Source of the DNA: Acetatifactor muris
GTDB lineage: Bacteria; Bacillota; Clostridia; Lachnospirales; Lachnospiraceae
Direction: 5' to 3'
DNA: 64,000 nucleotides
Assembly (NCBI RefSeq): GCF_024623325.1
Contig: NZ_JANJZD010000029.1
Coordinates: 1 to 64,000 of the forward strand
The position numbers were made by a program, and so were the translations under genes. Positions 54,604 to 62,926 of the stretch are shown piece after piece. The notes beneath the pieces were generated by a model that saw only the letters and a list, made by a program, of their open reading frames with translations, did no database searches and was not told where the DNA came from. The first letter of the stretch is position 1. Each line of letters starts with the position of its first letter.

Positions 54604-54632
54604 ATGATATCATTTTAATTCATATTTTGCAA
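54604..54632 (-). promoter_or_regulatory. Promoter of the ABC exporter operon
   Basis: On the minus strand TTGCAA (54627-54632) and TATCAT (54604-54609) are 17 nt apart, about 40 nt upstream of the ATPase gene. Confidence 0.62.
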
Positions 54633-54707
54633 GATATTTTACGATAAAATGGTTGATTATCTCAAAAAAGCCTTGATTTACGGGCATACACGCAGGATTT
54701 CAAGCTG

Positions 54708-54729
54708 AATTTACTACCAATTTACTACT
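54708..54729. repeat. DR2-like direct repeats at the element's left end
   Basis: AATTTACTACC (54708-54718) and AATTTACTACT (54719-54729) are adjacent 11-bp repeats. Read on the other strand they give AGTAGTAAATT and GGTAGTAAATT, similar to the DR2 arm sites bound by Tn916-family integrase (from memory). They support a tyrosine-integrase element end here. Confidence 0.65.
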
Positions 54730-54831
54730 TTTGAGGGAAAGAGCCTTGATATGCCGCCCGGAACCCTGCAAGCCCAAACACCAGCACACAGCATTGAGAA
54801 AGAATAAATGAAAACTGAATACGACGCAGAC

Positions 54832-54881
54832 GCGGCGTTTCTCTATCCCATAACAGGGAGAACAGGAACGCCGCTTTTTTT
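54832..54881 (+). terminator. Terminator upstream of the DUF6017 gene
   Basis: GCGGCGTT (54832-54839) pairs with AACGCCGC (54867-54874) and is followed by seven T residues. It may insulate the element's genes from outside transcription. Confidence 0.75.
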
Positions 54882-55032
54882 ATGCCCTCATGTTACGCAT
54901 TAGGGGCAGAAAGAGCCTTGCTACAAGCGGCTTTGCGGGCGCGTTTTAAGCTGGGACAGGGATTTATACCTAACCCCGGCAAAATGCCGTTCTATCGCGT
55001 AACAAATCCACAACCAAAGGAGTGATGAAGCT

Positions 55033-56034
55033 ATGGCAGTTTTCCGAGTGGAGCGCAACAAGGGCTATACAGTTATGAGCAACCACCACTTACGCAACAA
55101 GGAGCTGACACTAAAGGCAAAGGGGCTGTTATCACAAATGCTGTCACTTCCCGAAGATTGGGACTACACCCTTGCGGGGCTGTCACAGATCAACCGGGAA
55201 AGTATCGACGCTATCCGCACCGCCGTATGGGAGCTTGAAAAAGCCGGATATATCAAACGGCAGCAAGGACGCGACGAGAAAGGCAAAATGACCGCCATTG
55301 AATACACCATTTACGAGCAGCCCCAGCCGCCGGACGACAACCCGCCGGGATTGGATAAACCGATATTGGAAAATCCAACACCGGGCAACCCGATATTGGA
55401 AAATCCGACACCGGGTAAACCGACGACGGAAAATCCAATGCAATTAAATAAAGATATACAAAAGACTGACTTACCAAAAAAAGAAAAAATAATTACTGAT
55501 GAACAAAGTACCCATTCCATTCCTATCCTTTCCCCTAACCCCTCTCCCTCTGACGGGGAAGCGGCTACGCCGCCGGAACGGAAACGAAAGGAAACGGAAC
55601 CGCAGACAGCTTTTGAGATTTACCGGGAGATCATCAAGGACAATATCGACTATGACATTCTCATGCAGGATATGAAGTTTGACGGGGACAGGCTTAATGA
55701 GATTGTTGACCTCATGCTTGAAACCGTATGCACCCGGAGAAAGACAATCCGCGTTGCCGGGGACGACTACCCGGCAGAGCTGGTGAAAGCAAAGTTTATG
55801 AAGCTGGACGGTGAGCATATCCGCTTTGTGCTGGACTGTATGCGGGAGAACACCACCAAAATCCGCAACATCAAGCAATATCTGAAAGCAGCCCTTTTCA
55901 ATGCCCCGTCCACGATTGGGAACTATTACACGTCCCTTGTGGCGCACGACATGGCAAGCGGCGCACTGTCACCGAAGAAGCCACAGTACGGCGACCCGGA
56001 CTATTATTCATGCAGCGAGGGCGAAAGCCTTTAA
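55033..56034 (+). CDS. DUF6017 replication-initiator-like protein
   Basis: A 333-residue protein with an N-terminal winged-helix (RepA_N-like) domain (NHHLRNKELTLKAKGLLSQMLSLP; LAGLSQINRESIDAIRTAVWELEKAGYIKR), a Pro/Asn-rich linker with near-perfect repeats of PILENPTPGN, and a C-terminal DUF6017 domain. Such proteins are the first genes of many clostridial ICEs and probably start autonomous replication of the excised circle. AAAGGAG precedes the ATG. Confidence 0.83.
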   Translation: MAVFRVERNKGYTVMSNHHLRNKELTLKAKGLLSQMLSLPEDWDYTLAGLSQINRESIDAIRTAVWELEKAGYIKRQQGRDEKGKMTAIEYTIYEQPQPPDDNPPGLDKPILENPTPGNPILENPTPGKPTTENPMQLNKDIQKTDLPKKEKIITDEQSTHSIPILSPNPSPSDGEAATPPERKRKETEPQTAFEIYREIIKDNIDYDILMQDMKFDGDRLNEIVDLMLETVCTRRKTIRVAGDDYPAELVKAKFMKLDGEHIRFVLDCMRENTTKIRNIKQYLKAALFNAPSTIGNYYTSLVAHDMASGALSPKKPQYGDPDYYSCSEGESL

Positions 56035-56064
56035 CTGCCACAACCACAAAAGGAGGATTTTATT

Positions 56065-56292
56065 ATGGCACAGAAAATGACGGGAGCATTGGTATTTGAC
56101 GAGCGCACAGACCGCTACGACATTCGTTTTGACCTTGCCAGCTACTACGGCGGGCTGCATTGCGGGGAGTGTTTCGACGTGTTCACACGCGGCAAGTGGA
56201 AGCCCACCCGCATTGAAATGAACATGAAACAGGAATGGTATTTAGTCGGTATCAGAGCCGACGACCTTAACGGGCTGCGGGTGCGTATCTGA
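56065..56292 (+). CDS. DUF5348 mobile-element protein
   Basis: A 75-residue protein with VFDERTDRYDIRFDLASYYGG and HCGECFDVF, matching DUF5348 of clostridial ICEs. AAAGGAGG precedes the ATG. Role unknown; always near the replication and coupling genes. Confidence 0.83.
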   Translation: MAQKMTGALVFDERTDRYDIRFDLASYYGGLHCGECFDVFTRGKWKPTRIEMNMKQEWYLVGIRADDLNGLRVRI

Positions 56293-56333
56293 CCGCCGCC
56301 CCATAGACTGACGCGAAAGGAGGACGCGACACC

Positions 56334-56810
56334 ATGCAGGACGAGATCAACGAAAAAACCGTTGCCCTGTATATCAAGACCGGGAAGCTGACCGCCGAAG
56401 TGCTGCAAAAGGCTATGAAATCCGTACTTGCGCAGACAAAGAAGCAGATCGGCAAACAGCCCCACGGGAAACAGACCTTAAAGCAGCTTATGAAGCAGAA
56501 CACAGGCGTTTCCAACATTGAGATCACAAAGGACAATATCAAGGCGTTTCAGAGTACCGCGAAAAAGTACGGTATCGACTTTGCGCTGAAAAAGGACGCG
56601 ACAGAAACCCCGCCCCGCTACCTTGTATTCTTCAAGGGCAGGGACGCGGACGCGCTGACCGCCGCTTTCAAGGAGTTTTCCGCAAAGAAGCTGACGCAGG
56701 ACAAAAAGCCCTCTATCCGAAAGGCTTTAGCTGCTTTCCGGGAAAAGGCAAAGGAGCTGAACGCCAGCCGCCAGCAGACCAAACACAAGGACAGGGAGGT
56801 ATCGCTATGA
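56334..56810 (+). CDS. PcfB-family conjugation protein (DUF3801)
   Basis: A 158-residue cytoplasmic protein with VALYIKTGKLTAEVLQKAM and the lysine-rich tail of the PcfB/DUF3801 family. In Enterococcus pCF10 PcfB is a relaxosome accessory that contacts the coupling protein PcfC. It overlaps the virD4 start by 4 nt, so translation is coupled. Confidence 0.85.
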   Translation: MQDEINEKTVALYIKTGKLTAEVLQKAMKSVLAQTKKQIGKQPHGKQTLKQLMKQNTGVSNIEITKDNIKAFQSTAKKYGIDFALKKDATETPPRYLVFFKGRDADALTAAFKEFSAKKLTQDKKPSIRKALAAFREKAKELNASRQQTKHKDREVSL

Positions 56811-57112
56811 AGCCGGAGATCAAGAAGCTGCTTATCCTAAACGCCCCTTATCTGCTCTTTGTGTACCTGATTGACAAGGCAGGCGCGGCTGTCCGGCTGT
56901 CCCCCGGCGCAGACATGGGCGCAAAGGTTTTACATCTTGGGGAGGGATTCACCGCCGCCTTTGCTTCCGCTGCCCCCAGCTTCCACCCCGCCGACTTACT
57001 GATCGGCTTTGCCGGGGCTGTCATTATCCGGCTTGCGGTCTATATGAAAGGCAAAAACGCAAAGAAGTACCGCAAGGGCATTGAATACGGCTCTGCCCGC
57101 TGGAGTGCATAA
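56807..57112 (+). pseudogene. VirD4-like coupling protein, N-terminal fragment
   Basis: The 101-residue reading has two N-terminal helices and the typical KKYRKGIEYGSARW that precedes the ATPase core of CD1115-family VirD4 proteins, then ends at SA. Family members are about 600 residues and go on with the Walker A domain. The break coincides with the start of the serine-recombinase element. The rest of the gene should lie beyond that element, outside the window. Confidence 0.85.
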
Positions 57113-57158
57113 TCTTAAGTGTAAAGAACTCTACATGGACGCACAGGAGGATATGCAC

Positions 57159-59009
57159 ATGAATGATTACAACAAAATCACAGCCCTTTACTCCCGCCTT
57201 TCCGTAGGCGACGAGGACAGGGACGGCGGCGAAAGCAACTCCATACAGAACCAGAAGAAGTTTTTGGAAAGCTACGCCAGACAGCTAAAATTGACGAATA
57301 TCCGGCACTACATTGACGACGATGAAAGCGGCAGATTTTTCGACCGCTCCGCCTACTCCCGCATGATAGAGGACGTAGAAAACGGTAAAATCGGCGTGTG
57401 TATTATGAAAGACATGACCCGCTGGGGGCGCGACTATCTCCAAGTCGGCAACGCTATGGAGATATTCAGACGGAACAATGTGCGCTTTATCGCGGTCAAC
57501 AACGGGATAGACAGCGAGAAGCCCGACACATTGGAGTTTGCGCCCTTTATCAACATCATGTCGGAGTGGTACGCAAAGGACATCAGCAAGAAAGTAAAGA
57601 CCGGCATTAAGACGAAGGGCATGAGTGGAAAGCCGATTGCCACCGAAGCTCTCTATGGCTATGTCAAATCCCCGGACAACAAGGATTTTTGGATAATCGA
57701 CGAGGAAGCCGCCGGAGTTGTCCGTTTGATTTTTCGCCTGTTTCTGGACGGGAAAAACCGCAACCAAATCGCCGTATATCTGACGCAGGCGCAAATCCCA
57801 ACGCCCACATTCTACATGAAAGAGCGCGGGCGGGGAACGTGCAAAAACAGGGCGCTCAATGAGGATAACCGTTACAAGTGGAACAAAGCCACTTTGACCC
57901 ATATCCTTACACGGCAGGAGTATTGCGGCGATGTAGTCAACTTCAAGACTACAAAGCATTTCCGGGACAAGCGGAACCACTATGTAGACCGGAGCCAATG
58001 GCAGATAACCGAAAATGTGCATGAGCCGATTATTGACCGCGCCGACTTTGAAACCGCACAGCGGATTTTGGAAAACGCGCCCGTCAGACGCCCCAACGGG
58101 GACGGGGAAATCCACCCTTTGTCGGGCTTGCTTTTCTGTAAGGATTGCGGCGCAAAAATGCACATCCGCATAGATTACAGAAACGGCGGCAAGCGGCACG
58201 TTGCCTATTGCAGCGAGTACCACAAGGGAAAAGCCAAAAACCCCAAATGCCATTCCCCGCACATCATTGACGCGGACTTGCTCATGCAGACCGTCGCGGA
58301 AGTGCTGAAGAAAATCGAGGACTATTCTATCAGCAACCGGGCGGAGTTTGAAGCCTTAGTGAAAAAGAACCTTGCCATGCAGCAGACCGACCAGACCAAA
58401 AAGCAGCAGAAGCGTATCCCACAAATCACGACGCGCCTTGAACAGATCGACAAGGTGCTGAACAAGCTCTATGAGGACAACGCCCTCGGCACTATCCCGC
58501 AAGACCGCTACGAGCAAATGTCGCAGAAGTATTCAGAAGAATACTACGCATTGAAAACGGAGCTTTCCATACTCCAAGAGCAGCTATCCGCTTATGAGAA
58601 CGCGGGAGGACGGGCGCAGAAGTTTTTGAAGCTGACGGAACGCCATGCCGCCTTTACTGACCTCACCCCCGCCATTCTCAACGAGTTTATCAGCAGGATT
58701 GAAGTGCATGAGCGCGACCAGAAAAGGGCGAGATACGCAATCCAGCACATCAGCATATATTTCAACTATATCGGCAGATTTGAGAACGAAGTAACGCAGC
58801 TTGCAGAGCCGACAGAGCAGGAAATCCGGCAAATGCGGGAAGAAATCGAAGAAGCCAAAAAGGAAAAGAGCCGCGCCTACCACCGGAAGTATTCAAGGGA
58901 GTACCGGGCGCGAAACCTTGAAAAGCAGCGGGAGTATGAGCGTATCAAGGCGCGGGAATACCGGGCAAGGAGAAAGGCGCAGACCGCCGCCGCACAGCCC
59001 GCACAGTAA
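57159..59009 (+). CDS. Large serine recombinase (TnpX-like, DUF4368)
   Basis: A 616-residue recombinase with a resolvase domain (ALYSRLSVGDEDRDG with the catalytic serine; MKDMTRWGRDYL), a recombinase domain, a zinc-ribbon segment (CKDCGAKM), a coiled coil and a C-terminal lysine/arginine-rich tail matching DUF4368 (AYHRKYSREYRARN). It would excise and insert the nested element. AGGAGG lies 8 nt before the chosen ATG; a second ATG is two codons upstream. Confidence 0.92.
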   Translation: MNDYNKITALYSRLSVGDEDRDGGESNSIQNQKKFLESYARQLKLTNIRHYIDDDESGRFFDRSAYSRMIEDVENGKIGVCIMKDMTRWGRDYLQVGNAMEIFRRNNVRFIAVNNGIDSEKPDTLEFAPFINIMSEWYAKDISKKVKTGIKTKGMSGKPIATEALYGYVKSPDNKDFWIIDEEAAGVVRLIFRLFLDGKNRNQIAVYLTQAQIPTPTFYMKERGRGTCKNRALNEDNRYKWNKATLTHILTRQEYCGDVVNFKTTKHFRDKRNHYVDRSQWQITENVHEPIIDRADFETAQRILENAPVRRPNGDGEIHPLSGLLFCKDCGAKMHIRIDYRNGGKRHVAYCSEYHKGKAKNPKCHSPHIIDADLLMQTVAEVLKKIEDYSISNRAEFEALVKKNLAMQQTDQTKKQQKRIPQITTRLEQIDKVLNKLYEDNALGTIPQDRYEQMSQKYSEEYYALKTELSILQEQLSAYENAGGRAQKFLKLTERHAAFTDLTPAILNEFISRIEVHERDQKRARYAIQHISIYFNYIGRFENEVTQLAEPTEQEIRQMREEIEEAKKEKSRAYHRKYSREYRARNLEKQREYERIKAREYRARRKAQTAAAQPAQ

Positions 59010-59028
59010 AACAGAATAACCGACAACC

Positions 59029-59064
59029 AAGAGGGATTTTCCGGCTACGGGAAGTCCCTCTTTT
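59029..59064 (+). terminator. Hairpin after the recombinase gene
   Basis: AAGAGGGA pairs with TCCCTCTT, with an inner TTTCC/GGAA stem, followed by TT. It lies about 20 nt upstream of the next gene's ribosome binding site. Confidence 0.7.
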
Positions 59065-59087
59065 GTGCCCGGAGAAAGGAGCTGCCT

Positions 59088-59279
59088 ATGGCAGAACAGA
59101 CCCCCGACAGTATCATCACGACGCAGAGAAACGGGCAGACTATTGTTGCGGAGTTATTTTTCAATCACAGCAGCACAGAAACATTCCGCGACAAGCTGCT
59201 CAAGACGATACTTGCCGACAGTTCGTGTTTATCTGCGTCTGACGGTCAAGAGCCGGAAAAATCGGAAATCTTGCGATAA
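59088..59279 (+). CDS. TnpW-like transposon protein
   Basis: A 63-residue protein (MAEQTPDSIITTQRNGQTIVAELFFN, then ETFRDKLLKTILADS) similar to TnpW proteins of Tn4451-type elements. AAAGGAG precedes the ATG. Role unknown. Confidence 0.72.
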   Translation: MAEQTPDSIITTQRNGQTIVAELFFNHSSTETFRDKLLKTILADSSCLSASDGQEPEKSEILR

Positions 59280-59282
59280 CAG

Positions 59283-59319
59283 CCGCCCCGACGATACATT
59301 CCACGTCCGGGCGGTTTTT
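59283..59319 (+). terminator. Terminator after tnpW
   Basis: CCGCCCCGACG pairs with CGTCCGGGCGG (one mismatch) and is followed by five T residues. Confidence 0.78.
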
Positions 59320-59413
59320 ATCGTCAAAAACGCCGTTTTCTCCAAGTCAAGAGCCGGAGAAAACACCCGAAAAATGCCCCTATTGCGTAACAGGGGCACA
59401 GAAAGGAGTTTGC

Positions 59414-59710
59414 ATGAGAACAGGGCTTACCAAGCAGGAAAAGACCACCGATATTTGGTTTGACGAGAAAGACCCCCTTATCCATATCCGCACCCACAAC
59501 ACCGCCTTGAAAAAGCGTCTGCTTGCATACAGCCGCCGTTATCCGGCGATCTGCCAGCAGACTGACGCAGACCCGGAAACGGGCTGCATGGAGTTTGACA
59601 TTGAGAAAGGCCGCTTCTCTTTCCGTCTGACCGCCCCATACAGCGAGGAACGGCGGGAAGCGGCGCGGCGGTATGCCAGAGAGAGCAACGTCGCCGACAG
59701 GCTGAAATAG
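59414..59710 (+). CDS. Small conserved mobile-element protein
   Basis: A 98-residue protein with DIWFDEKDPLIHIRTHNTALKKRLLAYSRRYP and a C-terminal RREAARRYARES helix. Similar proteins occur next to DUF3847 and MobL in clostridial elements. AAAGGAG precedes the ATG, just after the hairpin GCCCCTATTGCGTAACAGGGGC-like repeat (about 59377-59398). No function is known. Confidence 0.72.
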   Translation: MRTGLTKQEKTTDIWFDEKDPLIHIRTHNTALKKRLLAYSRRYPAICQQTDADPETGCMEFDIEKGRFSFRLTAPYSEERREAARRYARESNVADRLK

Positions 59711-59712
59711 AG

Positions 59713-59741
59713 TTGAAATGTTCATAGTTTTGTGCTATACT
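59713..59741 (+). promoter_or_regulatory. Promoter of the methyltransferase cargo gene
   Basis: TTGAAA (59713-59718) and TATACT (59736-59741) are 17 nt apart. They lie about 50 nt upstream of the leader-peptide start, just past the preceding gene. Confidence 0.78.
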
Positions 59742-59789
59742 TTTTCTAAAAGCAGAGTAATACTGCGGAATTGATTGGAGGACAACACA

Positions 59790-59816
59790 ATGGTTACATT
59801 TATGAGATTAAGATAA
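59790..59816 (+). CDS. Leader peptide MVTFMRLR
   Basis: An 8-codon open frame with a strong TTGGAGG ribosome binding site 9 nt upstream. Its sequence, MVTFMRLR, ends in Met-Arg-Leu-Arg, the same motif as macrolide-responsive leaders such as ErmD (MTHSMRLR...) and Mef (MTASMRLR), recalled from the literature. In those leaders a bound macrolide stalls the ribosome at the R-L-R segment. Here a hairpin region follows the stop, and the methyltransferase starts about 80 nt downstream. Confidence 0.75.
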   Translation: MVTFMRLR

Positions 59817-59890
59817 AACCGCGAGTTATGTTGCGGTTATCCGTATTGCATAACTCGCTTATTGAAGCAGAGATGTAATTACGGAGGAAA
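59817..59890 (+). promoter_or_regulatory. Putative translational attenuator of the methyltransferase gene
   Basis: Three pairings are possible: AACCGC (59817-59822) with GCGGTT (59833-59838); GCGAGTTATG (59821-59830) with CATAACTCGC (59849-59858); and TCCGTA (59840-59845) with TACGGA (59880-59885), which would cover the ribosome binding site GGAGG. The first two exclude each other, and the third fits only with the first. A stalled leader ribosome would cover the 5' arms and change the balance. There is no T run, so translational control is more likely than termination. Confidence 0.6.
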
Positions 59891-59895
59891 AACAA

Positions 59896-60729
59896 ATGAA
59901 TAATAATTTATCACGCTTTGCAGACAGCAAGGTTTATTTTCAATGCCCAATTTGCACAAAATCAATGGATATACAAGGCAATAGCCTAATTTGTAGACAT
60001 GGACATTGCTTTGATATTTCAAGATATGGGTATGTAAATTTGTTGTTAAAATCATCGCCCAAAACCAACTACAGCAAGCGGTCTTTTGACAACCGGCACC
60101 AAATTTTGGAGTATGGCATGTATGATGTTGTGTTGGAGAAAATCATACAGTTTATTTCTGATACGCCATCTATAAGAAACATTTTAGATGTTGGTTGCGG
60201 CGAGGGTTTCTATGCAAGGCAGATACAGCAAAGAACAGAACGAAACATCTTTGCCTTTGACTTGTCAAGGGAGGCAATACAGATTGCATCAAAAAAAGAC
60301 AAGCGCAAAGCAGTGAAGTGGTTTGTTACTGACTTATCAAAAATCCCTTTGAAAGACGGAAGTATGGATTGTATTTTAGACATATTTTCGCCTGCACACT
60401 ACAAAGAATTTCAGCGATTGCTATCTCCTAACGGATATGTTGTGAAAGTAATTCCTACGAAAAATCATTTGAGGGAAATCAGGACTAAAGTGCAAGCACA
60501 CTTGAAAAATCCAGATTATTCAAATGAGTCTGTCGTTGAATATTTTGAGAAATATCTTAAAACCATTTCAAGAGAAACGGTTTCAGCCACCGTACAGTTG
60601 TCATCAGAACAAAGAATGTCGTTTATTGAAATGACGCCGCTTCTCTTTTGCGTTGAAAAAGATTGCGTTGATTGGCGTACTCTCACACATTTGACAATCG
60701 AAGCTGATGTTTTAATAGGAATGTATTAA
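59896..60729 (+). CDS. RlmA-like 23S rRNA (guanine-N1) methyltransferase
   Basis: A 277-residue protein with an N-terminal zinc finger (CPICTKSM...CRHGHCFD), NLLLKSSPKTNYSKRSFDNR, the SAM-binding motif ILDVGCGEGFYARQI near residue 95 and LSPNGYVVKVIPTKNHL. These match RlmA/TlrB enzymes, which methylate G745 or G748 of 23S rRNA; TlrB gives tylosin resistance. The gene is more A/T-rich than its neighbours, so it is probably acquired cargo. ACGGAGG precedes the ATG. A strong terminator follows. Confidence 0.85.
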   Translation: MNNNLSRFADSKVYFQCPICTKSMDIQGNSLICRHGHCFDISRYGYVNLLLKSSPKTNYSKRSFDNRHQILEYGMYDVVLEKIIQFISDTPSIRNILDVGCGEGFYARQIQQRTERNIFAFDLSREAIQIASKKDKRKAVKWFVTDLSKIPLKDGSMDCILDIFSPAHYKEFQRLLSPNGYVVKVIPTKNHLREIRTKVQAHLKNPDYSNESVVEYFEKYLKTISRETVSATVQLSSEQRMSFIEMTPLLFCVEKDCVDWRTLTHLTIEADVLIGMY

Positions 60730-60794
60730 AGGGCGTATTGATATTTAATATTCCCATTTATTGAGCAGAACGGAGTAAACCAAACACCCTAATC

Positions 60795-60829
60795 AAAAGG
60801 ACAGCCGAGGAAATCGACTGTCCTTTTTC
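60795..60829 (+). terminator. Terminator after the methyltransferase
   Basis: AAAAGGACAG pairs with CTGTCCTTTT (60795-60827) and is followed by TCT. It ends about 15 nt before the next ribosome binding site. Confidence 0.8.
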
Positions 60830-60860
60830 TATGCCGACAGGTAGAAAGGAGTGACCACCC

Positions 60861-61157
60861 ATGACGAAACCGAGAGAAAAAAAACGCGAGGAATTGCAAG
60901 CCGAGATTGAGGACGGGAAGAAGAAAATCCGGCAGCTTGAAAATCGGGAAAAGGTGTTGCGGCAAAAGTTATCCCAAGAGGAACGCCGGACGCGCAGCCA
61001 CCGGCTGGTCGTCCGAGGCGCAGTCTTTGAGAGCATTGTGCCGGAAGCCAAGACCATGACCGATGAGGAAGCCGCCGCCTTTCTCCGGCTTGCCCTGACG
61101 AGCGAGGAAGCGCGGGCTTATCTGAAAAAACGCACCGAGGGCGGGAAAAGCGAATAA
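60861..61157 (+). CDS. DUF3847 mobilisation accessory protein
   Basis: A 98-residue helical protein (REELQAEIEDGKKKIRQLENREKVLRQKLS) with RLVVRGAVFESIVPEAKTMTDEEAAAFL. It matches DUF3847, always found before MobA/MobL relaxase genes in clostridial elements. AAAGGAG precedes the ATG. Confidence 0.85.
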   Translation: MTKPREKKREELQAEIEDGKKKIRQLENREKVLRQKLSQEERRTRSHRLVVRGAVFESIVPEAKTMTDEEAAAFLRLALTSEEARAYLKKRTEGGKSE

Positions 61158-61388
61158 TCCCTTTGGAACAAAGGGCGCACTTATACACCCTTGCGGGCGT
61201 GTGCGCTCTGCCGAGGGCGTATCTCCGCACAGGGAACTTTCCCCGCGCTCCGATATGGCGGCTTTGCCGCAACAAGGGGCTGCACCCCTTGCGCCGCTTA
61301 CGCGGCTATCCCTGCACACCCACAAAAACAGTACACCCGCCGTTGGCGTCTGTACCATTTTTGCGGGTTTGGTTATCCTATCCGGGAG

Positions 61389-62911
61389 GTGATACCCATA
61401 GCCATTTACCATTGTAACATCGGCATTGTGAGCCGAGGAAAAGGCAAGTCAGCCGTTGCCGCAGCCGCCTATCGAAGCGGCGAGAAAATCACAAACGAGT
61501 GGGACGGAATGACCCATGACTACACCCGCAAGCGCGGCGTTGTCCATACGGAAATCCTACTGCCGCCCCATGCCCCGCCCTCTTTCTCTGACCGTTCAAC
61601 CTTGTGGAACAGCGTGGAGCTTTACGAGAAAGCCGGGAACGCCCAGCTTGCCAGAGAGATTGACGCAGCACTCCCCATAGAATTATCCAGAGAGGAACAG
61701 ATCCGGCTTGTCCGTGAATACTGTTCCTCTCAATTTGTTTCAAGAGGAATGTGCGTTGATTTTGATTTTGTCATTTTGCCATTCACGACACCGACAGCGG
61801 CAACCCCCATTGTCATATCATGCTTACCATGCGCCCCCTTGACGAGCGCGGCGCATGGGCGGCGAAGTCCAAAAAGGAATATGACCTTGACGAGAACGGC
61901 GAGCGCATACGCTTACCAAGCGGCAGATACAAGACACACAAAGTTGACCTCACAGGCTGGAACGACAAGGGCAACGCGCTTTTATGGCGCAAGGCATGGG
62001 CGGATATTTCAAACGCCTACCTTGAACGCGCCGGACACCCGGAGCGTATCGACTACCGCAGCAACGCCGAGCGCGGCATTGACGAGCTGCCCACCGTCCA
62101 CATGGGCGTAGCGGCCTGTCAAATGGAGAAGAAAGGCATAGCCACCGAGAAAGGCGAGCTGAACCGGAATATCCGAAAGGCAAACCGCCTTATCCGGGAA
62201 ATCAGGGCGCAGATTGGAAAGCTCAAAGAATGGATTGGCGAACTGTTCAAGGCGCGGGAAACCGCCCCGGAGCAGCCCCCGCAATCCCCCGGCCTTGCAA
62301 ATCTGCTGATGAAGTATTTAAGCGTTCAGAGAGAAAAGAGCCGGAAGTATTCGCAGAGTTGGCAAAGGCAGCACGCCGCCGATGAACTGAAAACCGTTGC
62401 AAAGGCGGTCAACTATCTTTCCGAGCATGGTATTTCTACCCTTGCGGAGCTGGACGCTGCCCTTTCCTCTGTCAGCGACCAAGCCGACGCTATCCGGGAG
62501 GGCATGAAAACCGCCGAGAAGCGCATGAAAGAATTGCAGAAATTGATTGAATACGGGAAGAACTACACCGAGTACAAGCCCATTCACGACGAGCTGAAAA
62601 AGCTGAAAAATGGCTGGACGAGCAAGCGTGACAAGTACGAGGAAGCCCACCGCGCCGAGCTTACGCTATGGAACGCAGCGAGCCGCTATCTCCATGCAAA
62701 TCTGCCGAAAGGGACAAAGACCTTGCCTATCTCTGAATGGGAAAAAGAGTACGCCACTCTCAGCGGGCAGAGAACAGCGGAATATACCAAGCTGAAAGAA
62801 ACCCGCGCCGAGGTTGCCGAGCTGCACAATATCCGCAAGTGCGTTGATATTGCACTGAAAGCCGACCAGCCGGAGCAGACCCGCGCCAAGCGGCACGACT
62901 TAGAACGATGA
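61389..62911 (+). pseudogene. MobA/MobL relaxase with a frameshift at the catalytic site
   Basis: The N-terminal part reads IAIYHCNIGIVSRGKGKSAV...SSQFVSRGMCVDF in one frame. The C-terminal part begins PHCHIMLTMRPLDERG in another. A 14-bp insertion of GATTTTGTCATTTT (61764-61777), resembling a slipped duplication, lies just before the HxDxxxxxHCH metal-binding motif and shifts the frame. Removing it restores FAIHDTDSGNPHCHIM. Start codon uncertain: the usual ATG position is ATA here, and a GTG at 61389 is in frame. The relaxase is therefore probably inactive unless the frame is corrected. Confidence 0.85.
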
Positions 62912-62926
62912 ATGGAGTTGAGATTT

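Noticed and set aside
54708..54729. A CRISPR-like repeat
   Set aside because: Only two adjacent 11-bp units with no spacer; better explained as integrase arm sites. No CRISPR array was seen anywhere in the window.
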